In this document: one piece after another, positions 31,029 through 42,755 of the stretch
Layout of the letters: each line of letters opens with the position of its first letter
Position numbering within the stretch: position 1 is the stretch's first letter
NCBI RefSeq assembly: GCF_005239225.2
Contig: NC_133288.1
Coordinates: 13,708,169-13,772,168, forward strand
Source of the DNA: Populus alba
Lineage: Eukaryota; Streptophyta; Magnoliopsida; Malpighiales; Salicaceae
Length of the DNA stretch: 64,000 nucleotides
Reading direction: 5' to 3'
Made by a program: the position numbers and the translations under genes
The notes under the pieces: generated by a model
The model's input: the letters and a program-made list of their open reading frames with translations, nothing else
The model's database searches: none
What the model was told of the DNA's origin: nothing

Positions 31029-31986
31029 ATGCGGACCTCGTGATCATGTGGTCACGCAACCCACATGCAAAGACACCAATTCCTGGAAAGCCAACAAAAT
31101 CAGGTTTGATAGGAGTGTGACACAAAGATAACTTGTACCTAGGCACCAATACTATTGAAACAAAAAACCCTCACCTAACAAATCATTCACGTATGAGAAG
31201 TATAAGGATGACGCCACGAAACCAAGTATAAGTCGTTTTTAGTTCTTTAGAAAATCATGGAAGGGAGATTACCCAACCAACACACAAGTACGACAAACAA
31301 GAAGTTTTATTCATTTTAATTGTATAACTTACATGTCTGGTTATGTCTTTATTTGTACTCACTCTAAACTTAAATAAACCCTAATGGACCCCCTTTAGGT
31401 GGACTTATATGAGACCCACTTACAATTGACCCATATAAATAATAATAACCAATAATTAAAATCCAAAAATTACTATCCTAAATATCCTAGAATCAGATTT
31501 GTCACCCTTGAGAAGTTCCAAATAGACTAGAAAATCTGATCTGAAGGTAGAATTAATTCTAGAGTCTTCTTTCCTTATTGTAGTTAGGATGGATAAGGAA
31601 TACTTATAAGAAAAGGATTCTGGAACATTTATGAATCCTTGCTACACTTGAAAACTATATTACAGTCCATTAAAAATCCTTGTAGAACTAGGAGATTTCC
31701 AAAACAAGCTACCACATGTTAGTAGGAAGTCCACAAGTCAAAACGAAAGTATATAATAAAAATTCATACAGCCTTCGTTAACTAGTATTGCAATGCCCTT
31801 CCGAACTTTGATTGGCCTGAAATTTTAACCCAATATAGGAAAACATGTTAGTAGAGTCCAAATAAAATTTAGTCCGATACAATGATTGGATTGAAAATTA
31901 TGATTGTTATTGCCATGAAACTAGACAGTTGTGCATTTTGCATCAAAATCCGAATCTAATAGTTTTTTATTGCCTGGATCATATCA
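31029..31986 (-). repeat. LTR F copy 1
   Basis: It starts TGATGCGGACCTCG and ends CATATCA. It combines an LTR B-like end with an LTR A-like start, as in 52769-53642. No clear target duplication, and pol fragments on the two sides face opposite ways. Confidence 0.75.
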
Positions 31987-32460
31987 TAAATCATTAATTA
32001 AACCGGTTGAGAGTGGAGGTAAAACTTGAGTAGTGAAGAAAGTAAGCTTGTGTGATGACAATAATGGGGAACAATTAAAGAAACAACCTAATTTTTATAA
32101 AAAAAGAGCTGAAATCATATCCGTGTTTTTCACTAACAAGCTAATAATCTTGTGTATAAGGAGGCTTATTTTAACTCTAACGATCTTGATTATGCTATTC
32201 CTAGTGTGGCTGTTTCTTTGTTGCACGAGTTTGATGATGTATTCCCTGAAGACATCCTTAGTGGATTACCACCATTAAGGAGAATTGAACATCAGAGACC
32301 TTGTACCTAGCACTTCGATTTCTAACAATCAAGCCTATATAAGCATCCCCGAGGAGATTAAAGGAGCTTCAAAGGCAAGTAGATGAGTTGTTGATGAAGG
32401 GGTACATTCCTGAGAATATGAGCCTTTGTGCTCTTCCATCAATACTTGTACATTCCTGAT
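31987..32460 (+). pseudogene. Gypsy pol fragment: linker and start of RT
   Basis: It encodes the basic linker (VKKVSLCDDNN, FFTNKLIIL) and the RT entrance (EFDDVFPEDI, SGLPPLRRIEHQ). It stops at the joint with a Tat LTR at 32461. Several stops. The same region in minus orientation is at 59700-60000. Confidence 0.7.
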
Positions 32461-32591
32461 TTTATACTATACTTGTTTGAAATACCATTAGTGGATCCTC
32501 TAACCTTAACATTTTTTTTTATCATTGTTTAATCCTTACATTGATCTTCCATCTTAAAATTCTCATCAACTTATTCTTTTTCTTCTTCTTT

Positions 32592-32605
32592 ATTATTACC
32601 ATTAC

Positions 32606-32647
<42 letters not shown>

Positions 32648-32745
32648 TACTACTACTAGTAGTAGTACTAGTACTACTACTAGTAGTAGTACTAGTACTA
32701 CTACTACTATTACTATTATTATTGTTATTGTTGTATTATTGTTAT
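32592..32745. repeat. Compound microsatellite with inverted ACT/AGT blocks
   Basis: (ATT)n passes into alternating (ACT)n and (AGT)n runs, then (ATT)n and (GTT)n. Repeated ACTAGT centres make it strongly self-complementary. It lies inside LTR G, where other copies have plain (AAC)n/(AAT)n. Confidence 0.85.
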
Positions 32746-33386
32746 TTATAATTTATATAATTAATCTTTCTGTGGTTCAACCCTGGTCTTGCAGGTTATT
32801 TATTACTTCGACACTCCTATACTTGGAGAAGACATCAATCTTTTGTCGTGTCAACTTGCTAGTTTTTTTATAGAAGGTTTGTGAAGGATTCTAGTACTAT
32901 CGTGCACCTTTAATAAAAATTGTGAAAAAGTCTATTGGATTATGCACCCCGAGTTACTAAGCTCATAGGGGTGTTGCACCTAATGCCTTAAGACTAACTG
33001 GTCTAAGAGTCATTAGCCAAAAGCTTGTTACATGGGTTAAAGATGCATTGTGTTTTTAAGTTATATGTTATATATATTAAAAAGAAAGAAAGAAAAGATA
33101 ATAATCCTAACCCAAGAAAAGTTTAACCTTAGAAAAAATTAGAACAAAATATTGTTTTTCTTACAATAAAAGCCCTCATCATCTATGTTTTCATATATTG
33201 AGCACATAAAAAAAAGGTTTATTAATATCTTCTTTTACAGTATGAAGCAGATATATAAATTTAATGAGTTTGTTTATATGGATAGATTAATGGAAGTTGA
33301 ATGATTAATGCCTTGCTTTATGGAACATGCAAATTGTTTTTAACGCTTTGATTACCAGGAATTAGTAATAAGCTGGTTGAGGGGTG

Positions 33387-34872
33387 TGATTAGTACTTAC
33401 AAGTGCATTTTTATCAAGGTTTTATATCATCATTTTGCACTTGAAGTATTAATAATTCCTTAGCTAGAGCATGTTTTATAATAACATATCTAATAATATA
33501 AGATATCTTTAATTTATGGCAAATGTCATCTTAAATATAGGCCTATAACATAAATCAAGGATTGATTGATGAGTTTAAACTACTGAAATTGAGAACACAA
33601 AGAGCGAGTTAAGCTTAGAAAAGAGATGTTGGTTCAGTCCAAACTGGAACACCATTCAATTATTGAATCATAACTAGAGCTATAGAACTTGGATTTAGGT
33701 CTTCTCTATATGGATGGAAAGTTAAGACACGAACCTAAAACTTTTTATAAAGAGTGCAAGATTCAAAAATGTCATTTTCAAGTTCAAATTGTAGCAACAA
33801 CGAAGAAGTCTGAAATCTGTCCTCCACCGATTCGTATTTTGTTGGAAAGTTAAGACAATTCCTAGAACTTTCATGATGAAAATTTGTTCAAATTCTGACA
33901 TTAGCAATGATGTTTTGTTTAGATAAGAAGATAAGGATTGTCACCAAGTCAAGATGTGGCCACCCACTTAACAATCAGTCATCAGATCAATAATTCTAAA
34001 TTTTAGCCTATAAAAGGAGGCATTTGCCATGCATTTATGCATTTTGATTGTTCAGATCAAGATCTTGCTCTTGTTCTTTTTCTTTGTATTTTGTAATGTT
34101 CAAGTTTTATTCCATGTTATTATTTTTATTAATCTCTTGTTTATCCCTTTTCATTTCCTTTACTATACTTATATAATCATGTTATCCTCTTGTTTATTTA
34201 TGTCTCTCTTCTTCATAATGTTAGCTAAGTTTATTATGCCAATATGAAAAGGTTTCACTAATGGTGTTAGAAAATGTATAATATAAACTCAACATGGACT
34301 TCAATGTTTATATCTAAGAAAGTTTTTATTAACATGTCTTATATTTTTATCTTACTAAATTCTTAATACCTTGCTTGTTAAATGGTTAATCTAGATTGGT
34401 GTTGTATAACACTTGGTACAACAAATCCTTGGCACTTTTATAGCCAACTGTATGGTATACCCTACATTTGTGCTATGAAAGGAACTTGATTTGTTGTTAA
34501 CATAAGTTATCATCATGAATTCCTGACAATTAATATGATCATGTTAAAAATTTATAATGAACTATTAAGGATAAATCATCCGATTGGAACCTTCTTTATG
34601 TGTGGTTTCCAGTTGATTAATAAAAAGAGTTTACACTATATTTATTTCTAATACTGTTAGTAAGTCCTCTAACCTTGACATTTCATTTTTTATCATTGTT
34701 TGAATCCTCACATTAATCTTACATCTCAAAGTCCTATTTAACTTCTTGTTGTTGTTGTTGTTTATAATTTATATATTCAACCTCCCTGTGGTTCGACCCC
34801 GGTCTTGTCGAGTTATTTATTACTTCGACACTCCTACACTTGGGAGAAGACATCAATCTTTTGGTCGTGTCA
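33387..34872 (+). repeat. LTR G, complete copy
   Basis: 1486 bp, starts TGATTAGTACTTAC and ends GGTCGTGTCA. A TATAAAAGG box is at 34009-34017, followed by a CT-rich region. The plus-strand partner at 46311 is followed by a Tat-type primer site. Confidence 0.83.
34009..34017 (+). promoter_or_regulatory. TATA box of LTR G
   Basis: TATAAAAGG, conserved on the minus strand at 54708-54716 and 58355-58363 in the other LTR G copies. Confidence 0.65.
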
Positions 34873-35317
34873 ATTAGAATTTCACCATTCGAAATTGTAT
34901 ATGGATTTAACCTTTTTAACTCCCATGGATTTGATTCCTTTACCTATTGATGAAAGGGCTTTTAATGGTAATCGTAAAGCATAGATGGTGAAGACACTCC
35001 ATGAGAGTGTGCGGCAATAAATTGAAAGAGGAATCGTGTGTATGCAACCAAAGCGAATAAGGGGCCCAAACATGATGTCTTCCAGCTCGGCGATTTGGTT
35101 TAGGTGCATATGTGCAAAGAGATACTACTAGCCCATAGGAAATCCAAGCTACAACCACGAGGAGATGAGCCCTTTCAGATCATTAAGAGGATCAATGGCA
35201 ATGCTTATAAAGTTGATTTGCTAGGTGAGTATGGTGTTGTACCTTTAATGTTTCTAATCTTACACTGTTTAATATAGTTGATGATTCGAGGTCGAATTCT
35301 TTTGAAGAGAGAGGGGA
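34873..35317 (+). pseudogene. Gypsy integrase C-terminus ending in a polypurine tract
   Basis: It reads ISPFEIVYGFN, then LQPRGDEPFQIIKRINGNAYKVDLLGEY, with several stops. It ends at the purine tract GAAGAGAGAGGGGA (about 35302-35317) directly before LTR B. With 31987-32460 it brackets a Tat insertion. Confidence 0.75.
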
Positions 35318-37291
35318 TGATGAGGATCAGCCCAACATCAAGCGTAATCATGCCAACAACCCATTGGAGGTGCCAATTAGGCCAATAAGAAGAGTCTGAG
35401 GCAAAAAAGCTTAAAGAAGCATTGAATGGACTTGATCAAAATATATGTAGCAAGATGGACCTAGAGGAGCTTAGGACATCTAAATAGCATGAAGGAAAAC
35501 CTCTAATTCATCTAATTCAGGTCCAAGAAGAGCCCAATTCATGTGGAACAAGGGGCAGATGTGTCTGGCCCCATACCAGGCTTGTTAGGTTTGTTTTTTT
35601 CTAATGCTACAAGGATAGAAAGTCAACAATTTATTCTCCTAATTAAGTAAAGAAGTTGGCTAGATCTTGTTTCTAAAGAGGGGAGGATTATTTAATGCTT
35701 TTCCTAACCTAAGAAAGAAAGTTATTAAATTTGCAACAAAGAAGAAAATTTGTTTTCTTATTTTTCCAAGTTAAACAAGGAAAATTAAGGACCTAAAAAG
35801 GGATGGCGGCATAAATTTTCCAAATCAGATTTCTTCTAGTTTATTTGAAACTTCTTAAAGGTGACAAATCTTGTTCTAAGCATATTTAGGATAGTAATTT
35901 TCAGATTTTTATTATTTTCTTCTTAGTCTTTGGGTTGTTATTACTTATTTAGGTCAATTGTAAGGGGGCCTCATATAAGTTCACCTAAGGGGGGTCCATT
36001 AGGGTTTTATTTAAGTCTAGAGTTAGTATAAAATAAAGGCATAACCAAATATGTAAGGGTTACGCAATTCAAATTAATAAAACTTCTTGTTTGCCACACT
36101 TTATGTGTGTGTGTGTTGGTGAGATAATCTCTCTTCCTTGGTTCTTTAAAGAGTTTGAAAATGACTTATTGAAGAACAACTGCTTCGTGGCATCATCCTT
36201 TTACTTTTCATTCATGATGCAAATCTCGTGATCACGTTGTCACACAACCCACAATCAAGATTGAGATTTGATCCCGGAAAATCGAAATAGGTCTGATAGG
36301 AGTATGACACAATGGAAACTTGTTCCAAGGCACCAACACTATTGGAATAAGTAGAATGACGCCACGAAGCCACTTAATCTTCGATAAGTTTAGATTTAGT
36401 TCGTTCAAAAACTGAAGAATGCAAGAATCACTCTCACACATTAAAACTAAAAAAATTCAGAAATAATAATTATCAAAGCTGCCAAAATTTTGGCTAACAT
36501 GAGTTTTAAACAATTTTAGAAAAATTAACCCTAATGAACCCCTTATGTAGACTTGTAATGAGGTCCACTTAAAACTGGCTCAAAACCCTAAACTAAAAAG
36601 CCCATAACTTAATCTAAACAATCTTTGGATCCTGGCTAAAAACAAAGTATTAATTAAGCCCAAACAAGCCTTGGGTTGTAGCTATCAAAATAAAAAATAA
36701 AGCCCCTAATATTAAATCCTTGTTCTGCCATGAGAAGAAGAGAATGGAGTAAAATATTACAGAACTGATTCAAGGCTTATTTATAGCCTTCCATGCAGCC
36801 CCTTAATTCTAGAAACAAAAGGAAAAGATAGCCACCCATGTTGTTTCCAAGTTGTAGTAGGATTCTTTTATTTCCTTTGTTGTCCTCACTTCATGGCCCA
36901 AATAAGGTTGTATTTGGGACCCCTCTTGCATATGGATATATATGTACTAGGGTCTCCTCTTGATACTCCAATGGACCTTTTAATTCTGACTTGGTGAAAA
37001 CCTTCAAAACCAATGCATTCAATGCCTCTTTCAATGTCTTTGTCTTTGACCAAGTTATTGGACCATTTGGAACATGTAATGGGTCCTTGCTGGTGTTCCT
37101 AGGCTGGTCCAGATCAGTTCGCGAATCAATATTTGTTGGGTGGGGGTTTTCGTTTTTAGACTGTGTTGGTGCCTATGTACAAGTTATCTTTGTGTCACAT
37201 TAATATCAAACCTGATTTACTTAACTTTCTGAAAATTTTGATGTCTTGGCATGTGGGTTGCGTGACCACGTGAATCACAAGGTTCGCATTA
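35318..37291 (+). repeat. LTR B copy with adjoining interior, split by LTR E
   Basis: It starts TGATGAGGATCAGCCC, carries the coding tail (KKLKEALNGL, IQVQEEPNSCGTRG) and ends GCATTA at 37291. Because a PPT and pol end precede it, it is a 3' LTR. LTR E occupies 36215-37116. Confidence 0.83.
36215..37116 (-). repeat. Solo LTR E inserted in LTR B
   Basis: 902 bp from TGATGCAAATC to CCAGATCA. Target duplication is degenerate (ATTCA / GTTCG). It keeps the promoter block and the coding tail on the minus strand. Confidence 0.8.
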
Positions 37292-37353
37292 GTGATCATA
37301 GCTAAAGTTTTCATAAAGAAACTTTTTATAGGTTTAAAGGGAACTTTAAGGGA

Positions 37354-37400
<47 letters not shown>

Positions 37401-39088
37401 GTTTTTTTTTAATGTGAAAGGGATAACAAAGATGACATTCCCTCAATTAAAGCACAAGCAGTTAGAACGAGTAAATTTGGATCTCGTTTAGTGTAATGGT
37501 TTGGACTTGCAAAGAGCTATATTTTGTGAGTTTATGACTACCGAATCCACTACATACCATTATGTATACAACTAAAATATAGCCTTAAAGACATATAATG
37601 TGGATGACCGCAATTGTTTTTCAACTTTCATATCATTTAGTTCAAGTTCGTTATCAGCTTAAAGTAGGGGTTGCTTGATTAATTAACTTATTTTCATTGC
37701 TATAAGCAAGATGCCAAAATACTAATTTAAGCAAACATCGAATTGTTTCTAAATAAGAAGGCAACTTTAATTTTTTAGAAATTGTTTTTTAGCCAAGAAT
37801 TTTCACAAAACCAATTTGATTACAACATTTTGAATGAAGCCATGAGATCATGTGAAGTTATGAGGGTCAATGTTTCTTGGTCTAAAAAGGGTAAGGTCGC
37901 CCATTAGTGTCCAAGTGAAGCACCTTGGAGTTTGACCTTGTTTTCCATTAAATTTATCCAAGCATGATTAAAATAAAATGTCAAATACCATTTTTATAAC
38001 AAAACACATCTGCTAATTTAAAAAAAAAACAATGAATAAAGAAAATTCATACTTATTTGAAAGGATATAATACGATCACAAAACATATGGAAAACATACT
38101 TAAAGAAAGATAGTTTTGATATTTTTCAGCAAAATATAAAATGATAAAGTTCAATAATAATAAAGTTGACAATTGTAACACTCTTTTCTTGGGTTCGTTT
38201 CCCCCAACAATATTTGTATCTTATCAACATTCATCGGGCCCACCCCTTGGATAGGTCCACACACCACCATATCTTGGCATCGCATGGAAATAAGCATTGC
38301 AATCTAGATTGTCGCCTAACGTGTGTAGTACACTCGTATGGACTACCATTTTCCCAACCATTTTTCTCCTTGTTCTATCCTTTTCATCTAGTTCTAACTG
38401 ACTCTAACAACTCGTACAGGTCAATTTGAGTCCCATATATTATTTATTTGTTGTTCAAATATTTTTTTATTTTTTTATTAATTTTTGAATCGTATACGTA
38501 TGTTGACACATATTTTGTTCTGAATAAATTTACAATGTATTCATACTTTTTGTTTTTTATGTCCAATTATATTAATTTAATTTATTGGAATACTTTTGTG
38601 GTTATTTATAAATGGATATGCTTGGTAAAATAACATGTATGCATAAGAGGTATTTTTTATTGTAAAATCAAACAATAGTTTTAGCTTGCTATAAGTAGGA
38701 TATTATAGGGTGGTTTTCGTCTTCACTTTTAGCATAACTAGCTCCTTACTCAAAAACCTATGAAGACCAATTAGAGTTTCTAGTAATCATAAAACCAAAT
38801 AGCGACTTCTTCTCTCATTTTTACTCTTTTCACAATAATCAGATCACTAAAATGTCCCCATGACAAGAATAACTAAAAGGTTTAGGGGATTTTCCTATTA
38901 ATGTAAAAACAATTTTAGTAGTAATTTTTTTTGGATAACTAATATGTTCTCCCTTATAGATTAATTATTATATACCCTTTATCATCATGTCCACACCCTC
39001 CCAACAAATATGCTATAGAAAAAATCAAGTTATTGAATGCAAATATAATAACCCATCACAAAAAAAAAACCTCTTATGCACTCTCAAC
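37292..39088. other. Non-repetitive AT-rich spacer, no gene seen
   Basis: Apart from a CA/TA microsatellite at 37356-37400, I see no transposon ends, no matches to other parts of the window and no credible coding frame. The short open frames at 38166 and 38448 are low-complexity or lack any domain. Confidence 0.5.
37356..37400. repeat. (AC)n(AT)n microsatellite
   Basis: About 16 AC units followed by 6 TA units. Confidence 0.95.
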
Positions 39089-39503
39089 CAGGGATGAACA
39101 ATTTTACCTGAACTTGATGGATGTTGACTCGAACTTACCCAAATAGGTTGGAAAGATTTTAGACCCAATCAGGTTTGGATCAAGTTTAGGTAAAACCTAA
39201 AGATAAAAAGTCAGGTTTTGGGTTGGGTATAGATATTGGTCTACTAGACCCAAAATAAATAAATAGCCTTAAAGTTTTTTTTTTTATATAAAACAAATTA
39301 CATGCATATCAAGTTAATCATGTACTACATATTGTAAAATATTTCATTCAAGTTCGGGTTATGGATGCTCGATGTGTACTCGAAACCTAATTGGATTGAG
39401 TATAAAAAATCCATATCTAGTCAGGTTTGGATAGTTATTTTGGGTTTAGATTCAGGTATAGATAGTACAAAAATAGATCCACGGGTATCAGTTTCCATCC
39501 CTA
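39089..39503. mobile_element. Non-autonomous Ac/Ds-like hAT transposon
   Basis: 415 bp with ends CAGGGATGAAC and GTTTCCATCCCTA, closely resembling the Ac/Ds terminal repeat including the C/T mismatch at the outermost base. 8-bp target duplications CTCTCAAC (39081-39088) and CTCTCAAA (39504-39511). Inside are repeated AGGTTTGGAT and ACCCAAA motifs near both ends, as in subterminal transposase-binding regions. No transposase. Confidence 0.82.
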
Positions 39504-39511
39504 CTCTCAAA

Positions 39512-39892
39512 CCATTGTGATGAAGGTTTTGGGTACCTTCTAAGGCTACTATTTTGGAGCCCACAAGTTCAGATGCTAATTGTTATATAAAGATAATTCA
39601 TGAGAAAATTGATCACACTATTTTTATAAATTGGTAAAATTACATAATAAAAAAAGAGGCAATATTAACAAGGTTGCAAGCATATATGATGCCAAATTTC
39701 CTAAATTTTACAGTTTATGTATTTTGCGTATTGCAACTCTACGGTTTCGTGCTTCAAGTATCATTAAAACTTAAGATCGAATTTGGTTTAGGTTGATTAT
39801 GTCAAAGTGGTTAACTTTGAAATGCTTGCAAAGAATTGAGCATTCTAGAAAAACCTTGAAAAATGGTAGTGACTTAATATATTAACATTGTT
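39512..39892. other. Spacer, nothing recognised
   Basis: AT-rich DNA with no repeat match in the window and no coding frame. Confidence 0.4.
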
Positions 39893-41154
39893 ATACGATC
39901 CAAGTAAGGTCAGATTCAAATTATAACATATAATTTTCTATCATCTAGTTTTACATTATTGAACATAACTCCAAATCAAACCATTAAATCGAGCTGAAAC
40001 TTTACCAAAAGATCCCAGAGATATTTGTCTATGTTGGGGTAAACTTTTAGGTGAATTGGAGTTCTAGAAAGACTTGAGATATAAGTTAGAACATGTTGCA
40101 TGAATTTTGTTATTTATTTTCTTTTGACTTGTGGACTTTCTATTTGGTAAATATCATTTTCCTACAAGAATGTGACATCTTGTTTTGGGAATTTTCTTGT
40201 TCTACAAGGATCTTTAATGAGTTGCAATATAATTTCCAAGTGTAACAAATATTCATTAATGTTCCAAAATCTTGTAAACATATAAGATCATGAAAATTAA
40301 TGTAAGTATTTACATTTTACAACTATACTAACATAATCAATATCATTAATCCATTATAGAAGCACAATAATATGTGTCATCTCAATTTAATAGTTCCTTA
40401 TCAATCTTCTTTTTCATTAAATATATTATAGTATTGTCATCACACATGTAACAACTCCATGATTTAACATATGTTTCAAGTGTGACAAGGATCTTTAATG
40501 GGTTGCAACATAATTTTCAAATGCGACAAAGATTCATTAATGTTCCAAATTTTTTTTTCTTACACGAATTTCTTATTTATCTTAGCTACACAAGGAAAGA
40601 AGGGCTACTAGTGGTATTTAATGACATATTGGTTTCTAGGATCATTTGGTAGATAAAGACTTAGGACTTATGGGCTTTATTTTTATTTTTTGTTAGCTAC
40701 ATCCTAAGGCTTGTTTCGGCTTAATTAATACTTTGTTTTCAGCTAGAATTCAAGGCTTGTTTGGATTAGGGTTTGGACTTACTAATAAAGGCTTTGACTC
40801 AGTTTTTATAAGTGGGTCAATTTTGCCCACAAGGGTAAATCTATTAGGGTTAATTTTTTAAAATTATTTAAGGACATGTAAGCCTAAATTTCAGCAGCCA
40901 TTGATGAATAATACTTCTAAACTTTTTAGTTTTAACATGTGAGAGAGATTCTTGCATTCTTCAGTTTTTGAATGAACTGAATTTGACTTATCAAAAATTA
41001 ACTAGTTTCGTGACATCATTCAACTTCATTTCAATAGTGCCAGTGTCTTGAGACAAGTTTTTATTATGTCACACTCTTATCAGATCTATTTCAATTTACT
41101 GAAATTAGATCTCAGTCTTGATTGTAGGTTGTGTGACTATGAGGTTCGCATCAC
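39893..41154 (+). repeat. Ancient solo LTR of the A/F group
   Basis: Recognisable LTR blocks in order: TATACGATCCAAGTAAGGTCAGATTC, the CTTTTGACTTGTGGACTTTC stretch, GAAAGAAGGGCTACTAG, and the end GAGGTTCGCATCA. Divergence is much greater than in other copies. An ~80-bp segment is present twice (about 40200 and 40480) with ~230 bp of unrelated sequence between. Confidence 0.72.
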
Positions 41155-42755
41155 ACTATAAAAGGAAAATCCTATTTGGTTGAAGCAAAACTTCAAAATC
41201 ACAAGTTGAATGACAAATCACTCTTCTTAATTTGCTTTATTTGCTGCCAAGCAATGCCTACCTTATATATATACTCTAGAAATTTTTGCCAACTCTAATT
41301 ATCAACTGATAACTTCAAATAAAGTCTTGATTTGGAGTATGAATACAAAAACTAAAAAATTTCAAAAAAGACATAATAATACATTTCTTTTACATTTTTA
41401 TAATTTACAAATAAAGAAATAATACTACATGCCACATAAAATGCTCTTTACTCTAGCAAATCATATATACCTAAGTGGAGAAATCAACAACATTGTAATG
41501 AATGTGCGATCCCTAGCTTTTGAAGTCATCACTTAAGAACTCCGAATTAATTTCTATTAAAATACAAATTAGAAAAAAAATGCAAAACCAAGTCATAGAA
41601 TATAATATTTAGACATGAAGAGTAAGGAATATACCTCAAACATACCCCCACATAAAAATCCATCACAACTTAACCCTTGAACTGTAATCTATATATACAA
41701 CAAACATATTTAGGACACAGGAATACTATGATAGCAATACATATTAAATAGATCAAACAAATTTTCAAAAAAACCATTGCTTACATTATTAACGCATGAT
41801 GGATGCTTGTTAAGCAACTATGATTGTTGTAACAAGGAAAATTTGTTGTTTATTGTGTAATGAGATGATGATTGAATAAGATATGGGTTATATATGTAAG
41901 CTGGTAATGGCAAAAAATTAGGGAGAAACATAATCCCTTACAATTAATTAATTTTTTTTTTTATCTAAAATCATAAAACCCTAAAAAAAAGTTAATCAAG
42001 ACCTTAGATAAAAAGCAAAACAATAAAAAAAAAACCCAACCTTGAACATACTAAAGAAAACACAATTTTACACAACAAAGACCAGAGAGCTATGGGCGGG
42101 AGAGATTGAGAAAGGATGTGAGCAGGGGTGGGATTAGAGGTGAGGAGGCATGCAACCACGTTAGTGAGGTAGGGCTTGAGAAAAATTTTGCTTTGGTTTT
42201 TTTTATTTGATTGGTTTTTTTTTTTTAACACATACAAGTTATAAAGATGACAATGCATACTAAATCAGGCCAAGATAAAGAGTGAAATAAAAATTAGAAG
42301 GCCAAGCTCAGCTCCAATAGATTCGTTGAATTTTGTTTTATAAAGTGAAAGTGTATTTTTTTAATGGAGATTAAATCACTCTTATTTCAAACCAATTAAA
42401 AATAGATTCTTCATTCAACCTGGGAAAAAATCTTGAAGGGTGGTGTCAAAACTGGCAAAGGTTTTTCTTTTTTCTTAAAAAGGAGGAGGTTTTATTATTT
42501 ATTGATGTATTTATTCTTAAAATTTTATTTTATTAGCCACTATTTAGCGGGTAGAAAGTCAATAGTGGCTAAACAACAAATGAAAGAAAGGCGAGGGACT
42601 TTAGTTGCAGCAACTCTCTCTTCCCTCCCACAATTCTATTCTATCCAGTCCGCCCAAGTTACTATAGATAAAAGAAAAAGAAAAGAAAAGAAAAAAAGGA
42701 AAGACTAAGACCAACAATAACAGTCTTGTTCATCCATTCCCTTTTCTCCAAGGCC
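41155..42755. other. Spacer and upstream region of the PPR gene
   Basis: No transposon ends or matches to other repeats in the window. A minus-strand open frame at 42004-42258 is low-complexity and I do not call it a gene. The last 200 bp are A/C/T-rich and may hold the PPR promoter and 5' UTR; I see no convincing TATA box. Confidence 0.4.

Larger units (their letters stand above)
32461..34872 (+). mobile_element. Tat/Athila-lineage element remnant, large internal deletion
   Basis: A 5'-truncated LTR G (32461-32853), about 530 bp of interior 3' UTR (32854-33386, matching 55393-56000 in reverse) and a complete 3' LTR G (33387-34872, TGATTAGTAC...GTGTCA). GTTGAGGGG just before 33387 resembles the family's polypurine tract. 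All coding sequence is gone. It sits inside a gypsy pol gene. Confidence 0.72.

Noticed and set aside
32541..32873. 110-codon open frame rich in I, T and S
   Set aside because: It is a translated microsatellite inside LTR G, not a gene.
37356..37400. Possible promoter (TATATATATA)
   Set aside because: Part of a CA/TA microsatellite with no gene downstream.
38166..38633. Two small plus-strand frames
   Set aside because: No domain, biased composition and no similarity to anything else in the window.
42004..42258. 84-codon minus-strand frame
   Set aside because: Low-complexity K/N and F/L stretches, no domain, no splice context; treated as spacer.
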